Shown: positions 35,045 to 43,546 of the stretch, in pieces
Layout of the letters: the number at the start of each line of letters is the position of its first letter
How positions within the stretch are numbered: the first letter of the stretch is position 1
From: Candidatus Gastranaerophilales bacterium
Lineage (GTDB): Bacteria > Cyanobacteriota > Vampirovibrionia > Gastranaerophilales > Gastranaerophilaceae
Reading direction: 5' to 3'
Assembly: GCA_016282705.1 (NCBI GenBank)
Contig: JAEELO010000034.1
Location: forward strand, 1 to 45,941
Length of the DNA stretch: 45,941 bases
Notes under the pieces: generated by a model
Told to the model about the DNA's origin: nothing
Seen by the model: the letters and a program-made list of their open reading frames with translations, nothing else
Database searches by the model: none
Translations under genes and position numbers: made by a program

Positions 35045-35731
35045 TTAAATATTATTTAATTGTTCCATTTGTTCTTTTATATATTTATTGTCAGGTTCAA
35101 TTTTATATGCAGTATTTATGCATTCTTTTGCTTCTTCCAATGCCTTTTTTGAATTTTTTGTTCGATATAACTGCTCATTTGCATATGAAGCATATAAATA
35201 AGCTATGGCATCATCATTGTTTAAAAATGTATCATACAGAGATGTACTTATTGCTATATAGTTCGTATTGGCAGAATATGCATTAGGAGACAGTGAATCT
35301 TTATAAAGACCTATTCTCCAATTAATAAAATCAAGATTATTTGCTCTTATAATCCGCTCTGCGATTCTGTATAATTGATAGAAATTTTCACCTCTGGATT
35401 TTACACTATAATCACTGTAGCTTTTGATTTTTAGCGTTTTTTCTATCTCTGAATATTTATCTTCATCTTGTGATAATTTTTTATCGTATTCTTTTTCATC
35501 AATTTTTTCCTGATTACCGAATACTAACAATTTCGGGTCTTTTATCTTTGTTGCAGCTGTATTTTTAATAGTTTTATCAACTTTTTTCTCGGGTTCTTCA
35601 AAATACTTCTTCGTTGTACTGTATTTTTGTGCGTTTTTCATTTCTTTTATATGAAGTTTTGCATAATCCTTTGCCAATACGCAATTACCGAAAAACAATA
35701 CCGCCAGCAGTATTACAAGACTCTTTTTCAT
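35045..35731 (-). CDS. Exported degenerate M48-peptidase-like protein
   Basis: 228 residues with a signal peptide (1-20, MKKSLVILLAVLFFGNCVLA). The region about 135-190 ('INWRIGLYKDSLSPNAYSAN...YIAISTSLYDTFLNNDDAIAYLYASYANEQL') follows the pattern of M48 metallopeptidases, where 'NAxA..gN.I.i..gL....n.deLAavlaHE.aH' is usual. The zinc-binding HExxH is replaced by YASYANEQL, so it cannot be an M48 enzyme. A short TPR-like tail follows. It has its own extended -10 promoter and may be a late-acquired host-interaction gene in the island, or a host gene. Confidence 0.65.
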   Translation of the reverse strand: MKKSLVILLAVLFFGNCVLAKDYAKLHIKEMKNAQKYSTTKKYFEEPEKKVDKTIKNTAATKIKDPKLLVFGNQEKIDEKEYDKKLSQDEDKYSEIEKTLKIKSYSDYSVKSRGENFYQLYRIAERIIRANNLDFINWRIGLYKDSLSPNAYSANTNYIAISTSLYDTFLNNDDAIAYLYASYANEQLYRTKNSKKALEEAKECINTAYKIEPDNKYIKEQMEQLNNI

Positions 35732-35773
35732 ATTCTAATCCTTTTTATTGATATAATTATATCACTTTTTATA

Positions 35774-35782
35774 ATTATAACA
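35774..35782 (-). promoter_or_regulatory. Extended -10 promoter of the M48-like gene
   Basis: On the minus strand TGTTATAAT is a perfect TGnTATAAT element, placing the start about 35 bases before the ATG at 35731. Confidence 0.6.
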
Positions 35783-35836
35783 TACCATAATAAAAAGTAT
35801 TATCTAACATATTTTACAATATAATTTTAAAGAGAA

Positions 35837-35863
35837 AGCAGCGGGAGATTAAGTACCGCTGCT
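35837..35863 (-). terminator. Probable terminator of the zinc-ribbon gene
   Basis: AGCAGCGG and CCGCTGCT pair with an 11-base loop, and a TTTCTCTTT tract follows on the minus strand. It lies 28 bases after the stop at 35891. Confidence 0.5.
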
Positions 35864-35890
35864 GTTAAATCAGAATTAGTCTGGAAATAA

Positions 35891-36283
35891 TTATTCACTT
35901 TTGTTTATAATATTGGATTTATCTGTTTTTTTGACAAGCACCTTTACTCCGTTAAAATCAACGGCATATTGATATATATTTCCTTCTTTATCTATTCTGT
36001 TTATGCCGTAAACAAAACCGGCTCCGCCTTTTGTTCCGTGAAGTATCTTTACTTCCTCCCAAGAACCCGAATCTAATCGTTGCGCATATCTTGCAAGAAC
36101 ACGTTTTGATAATCTTTTCCTCTCGTATTTTCCTGTAATTACATTATATTGAGTTAATTCCCCGATTATTTTTCCGCAATTCGGACAAGATATAAGTTCT
36201 AACAACCTTTCTCTGTACTTAAAATCAGGCAAAAGCCTGATAATTCTTTCCGGCTTTAGCTCTCTACCGCAACATAAAATCAC
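35891..36283 (-). CDS. Small zinc-ribbon protein at the island's right border
   Basis: 130 residues. Cysteines in 'MILCCGRE' and 'ISCPNCGK' could bind one zinc. A basic helical stretch ('KYERKRLSKRVLARYAQRL') follows, then a beta-rich C-terminus. The look suits a nucleic-acid-binding or regulatory phage/plasmid protein, but no family is recognised. It is the last gene before the host gene rlmH and has no visible operon partner. Confidence 0.65.
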   Translation of the reverse strand: MILCCGRELKPERIIRLLPDFKYRERLLELISCPNCGKIIGELTQYNVITGKYERKRLSKRVLARYAQRLDSGSWEEVKILHGTKGGAGFVYGINRIDKEGNIYQYAVDFNGVKVLVKKTDKSNIINKSE

Positions 36284-36445
36284 AAACCACTCCCCGTGAC
36301 TTAACGAACTTAGTCCCCATTTTCAGTTCAGACAAATGATTTGCATCTGATATATACTTACTGTGGGCTTACTTCAAATCACAATTTTATAATAACATTT
36401 TTTTGACCTATTGTAATGTTTTTTGATACAACATTTTACATATTG

Positions 36446-36461
36446 TTACATTATAATGTAA
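36446..36461. repeat. 16-base palindrome with T-run beside rlmH
   Basis: TTACATTATAATGTAA is a perfect palindrome followed on the plus strand by seven T. It lies seven bases after the rlmH stop. It may be an AT-rich terminator or an operator; related 'acatt/aatgt' words recur in the preceding 50 bases. Confidence 0.4.
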
Positions 36462-36467
36462 TTTTTT

Positions 36468-36938
36468 TTAACGATGATAAGGTTCATTATTATTTATTTT
36501 AAAAGCTCTGTACATTTGTTCAACAAGCAGCAATCTAATCATTTGATGAGTAAATGTCATTTTAGAAAAACTTAATTTAAAAGAAGCAACAGAACTTACT
36601 TTTTCATGTAACCCGTTTGCACCACCAATTACAAAAGAAATATCATTAATTCCATCCGAAGCAATTGTTTTAAGTTTTTGTGCAAACTCTTCAGATGAAA
36701 GCATTTTACCGCTAATTTCCAATGTTATGACAAACGAATTGGGTTTTATTGCAGCTAAAATTCTTTCAGATTCAATTTCTTTATATTTTTCCCAAAGGGC
36801 TTCATCGTTAATTTGTTCAGCTTGAACCTCAACAACCGAGAACGTACAGAAAGGAGAAAGTCTCTTTTCATATTCTTTTATTGCATCTTTCAAATATTGT
36901 TCTTTAATTTTACCAACAGCTATTATTTTTATGTTCAT
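36468..36938 (-). CDS. rlmH: 23S rRNA pseudouridine-1915 N3-methyltransferase
   Basis: 156 residues, full length for the SPOUT-class RlmH, which uses S-adenosylmethionine to methylate pseudouridine 1915 in helix 69 of 23S rRNA. Signatures are 'MNIKIIAVGKIKEQYLKDAIKEYEKRL', 'ISFVIGGANGL' and the C-terminal knot 'LSFSKMTFTHQMIRLLLVEQMYRAFKI...PYHR'. It marks the return to host chromosome at the right side of the phage island. Confidence 0.96.
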   Translation of the reverse strand: MNIKIIAVGKIKEQYLKDAIKEYEKRLSPFCTFSVVEVQAEQINDEALWEKYKEIESERILAAIKPNSFVITLEISGKMLSSEEFAQKLKTIASDGINDISFVIGGANGLHEKVSSVASFKLSFSKMTFTHQMIRLLLVEQMYRAFKINNNEPYHR

Positions 36939-37061
36939 AGAACAATTATATATAAAAAAATAAATTTATTTTGCGTTTAGTAAAATGTTGTTTACGATTT
37001 GTTCAAAAGAAATTTAGTTTACGTTACAATCATCATGTTAAATATATCATCGGAGAAAAAC

Positions 37062-38435
37062 ATGTATAATGTAGCAATTGTTGGAGGCGGACCTGCGGGA
37101 ATATTTGCAGCGCTCGAAATAATGAAATTAAAGCCTGAATGGAAAGTTATTCTTGTTGAAAAAGGCGTTCAAATAGAAAAAAGAAAATGTTTATTGAGAG
37201 AAGGTTATGAAAAATGCCCGACATGTAAAAAATGCGGATTACTTTGCGGATGGGGAGGCGCAGGTGCTTTTTCCGACGGTAAATTAACTCTGACTCCTGA
37301 TGTCGGCGGTCACTTGCTTGACTATATGCCCAGAAAAGCAGTTGAAGATTTGGTAAAATATACCGATGATACATATTTAAAATTTGGTGCTACAGATGAA
37401 GTATTCGGTACAGACAAAGAAGTTTTTGCCGACATTGAAAGAGAAGCTACTCTTGCAGAATTAAAGCTGGTACATTCTCCTGTTCGTCATTTAGGAACAG
37501 AAAGAAGTTTGGATGTCTTAAAAAACATGCAAGACTATTTAGATAAGAGAATTACAATATTATACGATACCATTGCCGACCAATTAATTGTAGAAAACGG
37601 TCAGGTAAAAGGATTTATAACAAAAGATAATCAAAAAATAGAAGCCGAATATATTATCATTGCACCCGGCAGAGAAGGTGCAGATTGGTTAACCCATGAA
37701 TTTTCAAAAAATAAAATAGGTATGGTTAATAATGCGGTAGATGTTGGCGTCAGAGTCGAATTACCCGCTCCTGTATTTGAGCCTATTACGGAAAAATTAT
37801 ATGAATCAAAACTTATATATCACTCTCCTACATTCGGAGATGAAGTAAGAACATTCTGTATGAATCCGTATGGCGAAGTCGTTACCGAAAATTATTCCGG
37901 AATATCCACCGTAAACGGTCACAGTTATGCAAATTACAGAACCGCAAATACAAACTTTGCGCTTCTCGTATCAGAAAAATTCACGGAACCGTTTAAAGAA
38001 CCTATTGCTTATGGTCAACACGTAGCAAGACTTGCAAATATGCTTGCAGGCGGGGTTCTTGTTCAAAGATTCGGTGATTTACTGGACGGACGCCGTTCTA
38101 CTCCTGAAAGAATTAAAAGCAGTATAATAACACCAACCTTATCTTGTGCAACTCCGGGAGACTTAAGTTTGGTTCTTCCTTACAGACAAATGACTGCTAT
38201 TATTGAAATGCTTTATGCACTTGATAAAATAGCACCCGGAACAGCTTCAAGATATACTTTACTGTATGGGGTAGAAGTTAAATTCTATTCGGGCAGAGTA
38301 AAATTAACAAATGACCTTGAAACGGAAGGTGTAAAAAACTTATTTGCAATCGGTGACGGTGCCGGTGTTACCAGAGGATTAATTCAAGCTTCCGCTTCGG
38401 GTGTACACGCAGCAAGAGTTATTTGTTCTAAATAG
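37062..38435 (+). CDS. FAD-dependent oxidoreductase (COG2509-type)
   Basis: 457 residues from the ATG at 37062, chosen because CGGAG precedes it and the Rossmann motif begins at once (VAIVGGGPAGIFAALE). A cysteine cluster CPTCKKCGLLCGWGGAGAFSDGKL (C-x2-C-x2-C-x3-C) at about residues 48-70 is typical of these uncharacterised flavoproteins and might bind a metal or cluster. The C-terminal FAD contact is 'NLFAIGDGAGVTRGLIQASASG'. The substrate is unknown. It heads the long run ending at 44641. Confidence 0.85.
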   Translation: MYNVAIVGGGPAGIFAALEIMKLKPEWKVILVEKGVQIEKRKCLLREGYEKCPTCKKCGLLCGWGGAGAFSDGKLTLTPDVGGHLLDYMPRKAVEDLVKYTDDTYLKFGATDEVFGTDKEVFADIEREATLAELKLVHSPVRHLGTERSLDVLKNMQDYLDKRITILYDTIADQLIVENGQVKGFITKDNQKIEAEYIIIAPGREGADWLTHEFSKNKIGMVNNAVDVGVRVELPAPVFEPITEKLYESKLIYHSPTFGDEVRTFCMNPYGEVVTENYSGISTVNGHSYANYRTANTNFALLVSEKFTEPFKEPIAYGQHVARLANMLAGGVLVQRFGDLLDGRRSTPERIKSSIITPTLSCATPGDLSLVLPYRQMTAIIEMLYALDKIAPGTASRYTLLYGVEVKFYSGRVKLTNDLETEGVKNLFAIGDGAGVTRGLIQASASGVHAARVICSK

Positions 38436-38450
38436 TTAGCAGAGGATTTT

Positions 38451-39554
38451 ATGGCAAAAACTTTTTTATATAATAATCACGTTAAACTAGGTGCAAAAAT
38501 GGTTGATTTTGCAGGATGGGAAATGCCTGTCCAATATACAAGCATTATTGAAGAACACAATAATGTAAGAAATAATGCAGGTTTATTTGATGTTTCGCAT
38601 ATGGGAGAAATCTTTGTTTCAGGTAAAGAAGCTTTGGACTTTTTACAACATATGGTTCCTCAAAATATTGCAAAATTAATTGATAAAAAAGCATTGTATT
38701 GCCAATTTACCAATGAAAATGGCGGTATAGTAGATGATTTATTTGTATATAAACTTGAAGAAGCTCGTTATTTATTAATAGTGAATGCTTCAAGACTCGA
38801 AGCGGATTATAATTGGCTTATTAAAAATAAAAACGGATATGATGTTAATGTTGACAATAAATCCGATGTATATTCAATGGTTGCACTTCAAGGTCCTAAA
38901 GCATCTGATATTCTTGAAGCAGCGGGAATAAAAAAAGAAAATCAGCCGAGAACAATGTTTATAATGCAAACAAAACTTTTAAATGAAGATGTTTTTGTTT
39001 CAAGAACAGGATACACAGGCGAAGACGGATTTGAAATAATTATAAGAAATGAAAAAGTTTCCGAATTATGGGAATTACTTCTTGAAAAAGGAAAAGATTT
39101 CGGAATAATGCCGATTGGTTTAGGTGCCAGAGACACATTAAGACTTGAAGCAGCAATGAGCTTGTACGGAAACGAATTAAATGAAAATACCACACCGGTT
39201 GAAGCAAGTTTAAGCTGGTCTATAGATAAAGAAAAACAACAGGATTATATAGGCAAAAATATAATTCTAAATCAGTTAAAGAACGGCACCGATAAAAAAC
39301 TAATTGCTTTCAAAATGACGGACAGGGCTATAGCAAGACACGAATACCCTATATACTACAATAATGAAGAAATCGGTCATGTAACAAGCGGTTGTGTAGC
39401 ACCGTTTTTAGGTCAAAATATCGGACTCGGATATATTAAGACAGACAAAAATTTAAAAATTAATGATACAATTCAAATAATGGTAAGAAATAAATTATAT
39501 AATGCCGTTATTGCAAGTAAGAATTTTATACAAAAGCACAATAGAAATAACTAA
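38451..39554 (+). CDS. gcvT: Glycine cleavage system T protein (aminomethyltransferase)
   Basis: 367 residues, complete. It transfers the methylene unit from aminomethyl-lipoyl-GcvH to tetrahydrofolate and releases ammonia. Motifs include 'MVDFAGWEMPVQY', 'FDVSHMGEIFV', 'SRTGYTGEDGFEI' and 'PIGLGARDTLRLEA'; the catalytic aspartate of the folate site lies in 'GARDTLR'-adjacent sequence. It precedes gcvH by 11 bases. Confidence 0.96.
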   Translation: MAKTFLYNNHVKLGAKMVDFAGWEMPVQYTSIIEEHNNVRNNAGLFDVSHMGEIFVSGKEALDFLQHMVPQNIAKLIDKKALYCQFTNENGGIVDDLFVYKLEEARYLLIVNASRLEADYNWLIKNKNGYDVNVDNKSDVYSMVALQGPKASDILEAAGIKKENQPRTMFIMQTKLLNEDVFVSRTGYTGEDGFEIIIRNEKVSELWELLLEKGKDFGIMPIGLGARDTLRLEAAMSLYGNELNENTTPVEASLSWSIDKEKQQDYIGKNIILNQLKNGTDKKLIAFKMTDRAIARHEYPIYYNNEEIGHVTSGCVAPFLGQNIGLGYIKTDKNLKINDTIQIMVRNKLYNAVIASKNFIQKHNRNN

Positions 39555-39565
39555 GGGGAGTAATA

Positions 39566-39946
39566 ATGACTGTAAAAGAAAAAATATTATGCAGTAAATC
39601 ACACGAATATGTTTATGAAGAGGGCGGAAAACAATACATTGGTTTAACAGACTACGCAATTGAACAATTGGGAGATATAGTTTTTGTTGAACTTCCGGAA
39701 ATAGGTGCTTCATATAGAAAAGGTGAAATATTCGGTACGGTAGAATCCGTAAAAGCAGCATCGGAAATATATATGCCTATAAGCGGAACCGTAACAGCAG
39801 TGAATGAACAATTAAATGATAAACCTGAATTATTAAACGAATCACCGTTTGATGAAATGTGGCTTATTGAAATTACACCAAGCGCATATGATGAAGATAT
39901 TCAGGACTTGGTAGATTATAATAAATATAAAGAAGAAGTAGAATAA
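39566..39946 (+). CDS. gcvH: Glycine cleavage system H protein
   Basis: 126 residues; carries the lipoyl arm between P, T and L proteins. The lipoylated lysine is K63 in 'FGTVESVKAASEIYMP'. 'HEYVYEEGGKQYIGLTDYA' and the C-terminal 'NESPFDEMWLIEI' complete the family pattern. AAGGGGAG precedes the ATG, a strong ribosome site. Confidence 0.97.
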   Translation: MTVKEKILCSKSHEYVYEEGGKQYIGLTDYAIEQLGDIVFVELPEIGASYRKGEIFGTVESVKAASEIYMPISGTVTAVNEQLNDKPELLNESPFDEMWLIEITPSAYDEDIQDLVDYNKYKEEVE

Positions 39947-39947
39947 A

Positions 39948-41246
39948 ATGAATAATTATAAAGCAAATTCTGATGAAACAATTAAAGAAATGCTTAACAG
40001 CATAGGAAAAAATGACATTAATGAATTGTTTTCTGTTATTGATAAACGCGCATTGATGCCCGAATTAAACTTACCTGATGCTTTGAGCGAAATGCAAGTC
40101 CAAAAAACCGTAAATTCAATTGCAAAAGAAAATAAAACAGATTATGAATGTTTTATAGGAGGAGGCTCATATAAAAGATTCATACCTGCTGCCGTCTCGG
40201 CAATATCTTCAAGATTTGAATTTAATACGGCATATACACCGTATCAGCCTGAAATATCACAAGGGACTTTGCAAGTAATATACGAATTTCAATCAATGAT
40301 TTGCAATATAACAGGAATGGAAGTTTGTAATGCTTCTGTTTATGATGCAGGAAGTGCATGCGCTGAAGCAATGAGAATGGCGGTAAGAAACAGCGGACAA
40401 AATAAAATTCTTGTAAGTGAATGCTTAAATCCCGAATATAAAGCCGTTATTGAGACATATGCTCATGCCGGTGATATAAATATTGAAACAGTGAAATCAG
40501 AAGACTTTAGAACAGATTTGAAATCTGTACAAGATAAGCTTGCATCGGGAGAATATGCCGGACTAATCATTCAAAACCCTAATTACTTCGGAACAATTGA
40601 GGATATAGAAACCTTAAAAACCTTACAAAAGGCTCCGAAAACACTTTTAATTGTATGCGTTGAAGCAATTAGCGCCTGCGTTTTGAAAAAACCATCCGAA
40701 TATAATGCGGATATTGTAGTAGGCGATGTTCAATCATTCGGAAATCCAATGTCTTTTGGCGGACCTTCAGCAGGATTTATTGCATCGCTTGATAAATATA
40801 AAAGACAATTAGCCGGAAGAATTGTAGGAAGAACATTAGATGCAGACGGAAAACAAGCTTTTACCTTAACGCTTCAAGCAAGAGAACAGCATATAAGAAG
40901 AGAAAAAGCAACAAGTAATATATGCTCCAATCAAGGTTTGGCTATTTTAAATGCCGTAATTTATTTATCTCTGCTTGGCAAGAACGGAGTAAAACAAGCT
41001 GCTTATTTAAGTTCCAAAAATGCTAATATTCTTTCCGAAAAATTAGCACAAAAAGGCTATAAAATATTAAATAAAGACTTCTTTAACGAATTTTTAATAG
41101 AAACAAAAAATTCAGATGAATTTTTAGCAAAAATGAAATCCAATAACATTCTTGCAGGTATTAAAGTTGATGATACGAAAATTCTTGTATGTACGACTGA
41201 AACAAATACTCAGGAAGAATTAAACAATTATATCAAATCAGCATAA
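39948..41246 (+). CDS. gcvPA: Glycine dehydrogenase (decarboxylating) subunit 1
   Basis: 432 residues, the N-terminal half of a split P protein. Features are 'FIGGGSYKRFIPAAVSAISSR', 'TAYTPYQPEISQGTLQVIYEFQSMI' and 'GEPQSFG'-like 'GDVQSFGNPMSFGGPSAGF'. The PLP-lysine is on the other subunit (GcvPB). No gcvPB follows here; the next gene is a glycosyltransferase. The start lies one base after the gcvH stop. Confidence 0.95.
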   Translation: MNNYKANSDETIKEMLNSIGKNDINELFSVIDKRALMPELNLPDALSEMQVQKTVNSIAKENKTDYECFIGGGSYKRFIPAAVSAISSRFEFNTAYTPYQPEISQGTLQVIYEFQSMICNITGMEVCNASVYDAGSACAEAMRMAVRNSGQNKILVSECLNPEYKAVIETYAHAGDINIETVKSEDFRTDLKSVQDKLASGEYAGLIIQNPNYFGTIEDIETLKTLQKAPKTLLIVCVEAISACVLKKPSEYNADIVVGDVQSFGNPMSFGGPSAGFIASLDKYKRQLAGRIVGRTLDADGKQAFTLTLQAREQHIRREKATSNICSNQGLAILNAVIYLSLLGKNGVKQAAYLSSKNANILSEKLAQKGYKILNKDFFNEFLIETKNSDEFLAKMKSNNILAGIKVDDTKILVCTTETNTQEELNNYIKSA

Positions 41247-41262
41247 ATTCAGAGGACAATAA

Positions 41263-42984
41263 ATGAATTATCAAAACAAACATAGTAACATAATATACAT
41301 TGGTATTTTATTAATAATTTGTTTGTTGATATTCTTTCCGAATATGGCAAGTTATTCGTTTATAGATACAGATGAAACAAAATTTGTATCTATAGCAAAA
41401 GAAATGCTTAATTACAGTGATTGGATTAATGTTAAAATCAACGGAGAAAATGTTTATACTATTTCACCTCTGTTTTTTTGGATAACAAATTTATTTTGTG
41501 TGCTTTTAGGGAAAATAAGTATTGAAGCAATGAGATTTCCTATTGCAATAACATCTTTAGCAGGGGTTATTATTTTATTTTTAGGACTTAAAAATATACT
41601 TACAAAAACGTATGCCTTTATAATTTCATTAATTTTTACGACTTGTTTGGGTGTATTAATATTTTCAAGACTTGCAACTAATGACATTCTGTCTGTAGTA
41701 ATGATGATGACAGCAATTTTACTAACCTACGGGGTAATTTTTCACAAAGAGAACAAAAAAAGTTTTCTATATTGGATAGGAATATATATATTTGCAGCAT
41801 TATCACTATTGGCAGGAGGCTTGCCCGTACTATTTGTTCTCGGATTTTCAATACTGACTATGCATATATTTTCAGGTAATTTCAAAGAGATTTTTAAACC
41901 GAAAAATATGCTGCCCGGATTATTTTTATTTTCCCTGTTGGTTCTTCCTTGGCATGTAATTATGATATACAAACATAAAATGTTATTTATCAGGGAATAT
42001 TTTTCTGCATATAATTTCTTAAAATACACAGGTTTAGAACAATTAGTAAATATTTTAATTATATTCCTGATTACATTTTCACCGTGGGTATTTTCTTTCC
42101 TATGGATACTCGGAAGAAAAGCAAAAGATATTTTAAATTCAATAATATCTTATTTTAAAGATAATTCACAGGATAAACTGAAAGAAAAATGGAAAAAACT
42201 AAAAACTATAGACAAATTTACCTCTTTAAATACAATTGTATTTTTCACCGCATTTATTTTCACTGTATTATACGGTTCAAAATACACGTTTTTTGTTTTA
42301 TTCTTGATGTTTCCGGCATCTTGCATAGCCGGTAGATACTGGTATGAATATATAATAAAAAATACTTACAGACAAAGTATCTTTATTGCAACAATTATAC
42401 CGAATTTGATATTGGTAATTTGTTCTTTATTAGGTTTATTCGGCCATAATATATTAAATAAATGGATATTCCAAGGCTTTAATAATCTTATTATTCCTTT
42501 AATTATTATTTTCTTTGTTATACCGGTTATAAGCATTTTTGCAGTTATTTTAAAAGGAAGAATTGTTCCTTTTGTAGCAAATATTATACTAATGATTAGC
42601 TTATCCTTTGTTCTTACCCCAAGTATATTCAATTTTATAACATCCAACGGCGGAGAAAATGATTTAATAAGCTTTGCAAGAATTGCAAATGAAGATAATG
42701 TAAAACTGGCATCATATATGGCAGCAAAAAAATACAGTATACTATACTATTATGATAAACCTGTTATTTTTCACAATAATGATGATATTGAATGGTTAGA
42801 AAACTTCTTAAAAGAAAACCCTCAAGCATATGTAATTGTTGAAATAAAAGATTTATGGGATATAGAAGAAAATAAAATTAAATATATGCTTTTGGATTCA
42901 GGAAAAAGATATTGCTTAATTCAACATATGATATATGATATTCCGCAAGAAGAAACAACTGAACCGGAGGTTATAGTATATTAA
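41263..42984 (+). CDS. ArnT-like membrane glycosyltransferase (GT-C, GT83-type)
   Basis: 573 residues, about 11-12 membrane helices. The first periplasmic loop has '[17 protein letters not shown]', the acidic D-x-D/E site that activates lipid-linked sugar donors. '[11 protein letters not shown]' and '[20 protein letters not shown]' are other typical stretches. The C-terminal periplasmic region is soluble (about 470-573). It probably adds a sugar from a polyprenyl carrier to lipid A, LPS or a protein. The exact substrate is unknown. Confidence 0.85.
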   Translation: MNYQNKHSNIIYIGILLIICLLIFFPNMASYSFIDTDETKFVSIAKEMLNYSDWINVKINGENVYTISPLFFWITNLFCVLLGKISIEAMRFPIAITSLAGVIILFLGLKNILTKTYAFIISLIFTTCLGVLIFSRLATNDILSVVMMMTAILLTYGVIFHKENKKSFLYWIGIYIFAALSLLAGGLPVLFVLGFSILTMHIFSGNFKEIFKPKNMLPGLFLFSLLVLPWHVIMIYKHKMLFIREYFSAYNFLKYTGLEQLVNILIIFLITFSPWVFSFLWILGRKAKDILNSIISYFKDNSQDKLKEKWKKLKTIDKFTSLNTIVFFTAFIFTVLYGSKYTFFVLFLMFPASCIAGRYWYEYIIKNTYRQSIFIATIIPNLILVICSLLGLFGHNILNKWIFQGFNNLIIPLIIIFFVIPVISIFAVILKGRIVPFVANIILMISLSFVLTPSIFNFITSNGGENDLISFARIANEDNVKLASYMAAKKYSILYYYDKPVIFHNNDDIEWLENFLKENPQAYVIVEIKDLWDIEENKIKYMLLDSGKRYCLIQHMIYDIPQEETTEPEVIVY

Positions 42985-42985
42985 T

Positions 42986-43195
42986 ATGCTCAAAAAATTG
43001 TTATTAAAGATAATTAATATTTATCAATGGTTTTCAAAATTCACACCGCCTGTTTGCAGATTCTATCCTACCTGCTCTGAGTATATGAAACAAGCAATAA
43101 TTAAATACGGTATTATAAAAGGCGGCTATCTTGGTATAAAAAGAATATTAAAATGCCATCCGTTTCATCCGGGAGGCTACGACCCTGTTCCGTAG
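42986..43195 (+). CDS. yidD: Membrane protein insertion efficiency factor YidD
   Basis: 69 residues, the full family length, with '[18 protein letters not shown]', '[29 protein letters not shown]' and an N-terminal amphipathic helix. YidD aids YidC-dependent membrane insertion. It usually lies between rnpA and yidC, but here it follows a glycosyltransferase by one base. Confidence 0.95.
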   Translation: MLKKLLLKIINIYQWFSKFTPPVCRFYPTCSEYMKQAIIKYGIIKGGYLGIKRILKCHPFHPGGYDPVP

Positions 43196-43207
43196 AGAAA
43201 GACTGTA

Positions 43208-43489
43208 ATGAAAAAATATTTATTATTATGCTTCTTATTAATTAATACACCCGTTTATTCTGTTGATGAATATTATTATTCAGAGCAACCGGATATTATT
43301 ATTCAAAATACTTATAAACCATATAACAATATAAATAAAGAAATAACAGAAGATAAAATATATAACGCAACTAATGAACAAATGAAAATTATTCCCAAAT
43401 ATCTTAAAGAAAGAAAAATTCATTACGATTTTAACGGAAGACCGCAAACTGCACCTGTTTCAACAAATGAAATCCTTTTAGATTTCTAA
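43208..43489 (+). CDS. Small exported hypothetical protein
   Basis: 93 residues with a signal peptide (1-18, MKKYLLLCFLLINTPVYS). The mature part is Tyr/Asn/Ile-rich and ends 'APVSTNEILLDF'. No lipobox cysteine follows the cleavage site. It lies 12 bases after yidD. Function unknown. Confidence 0.65.
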   Translation: MKKYLLLCFLLINTPVYSVDEYYYSEQPDIIIQNTYKPYNNINKEITEDKIYNATNEQMKIIPKYLKERKIHYDFNGRPQTAPVSTNEILLDF

Positions 43490-43511
43490 TATTTAATGTC
43501 TTGATTTTGTA

Positions 43512-43540
43512 TTGACATAATCAAACATTAATGCTAGTGT
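43512..43540 (+). promoter_or_regulatory. Promoter with overlapping near-palindrome, probably leaderless
   Basis: TTGACA (43512-43517) is a perfect -35 and TAGTGT (43535-43540) a weaker -10, exactly 17 bases apart. The next ATG is at 43547, seven bases past the -10, so the transcript should start at or next to the start codon. AACATTA and TAGTGTT (43524-43541) form a near-palindrome across the -10, a good site for autorepression by the ribbon-helix-helix domain encoded next. Confidence 0.6.
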
Positions 43541-43546
43541 TTAAAT

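Noticed and set aside
18600-36470. Search for direct-repeat attachment sites flanking the phage island
   Set aside because: No shared repeat beyond short AT runs is visible between the lysC and rlmH sides, and no tRNA or integrase is at either border.
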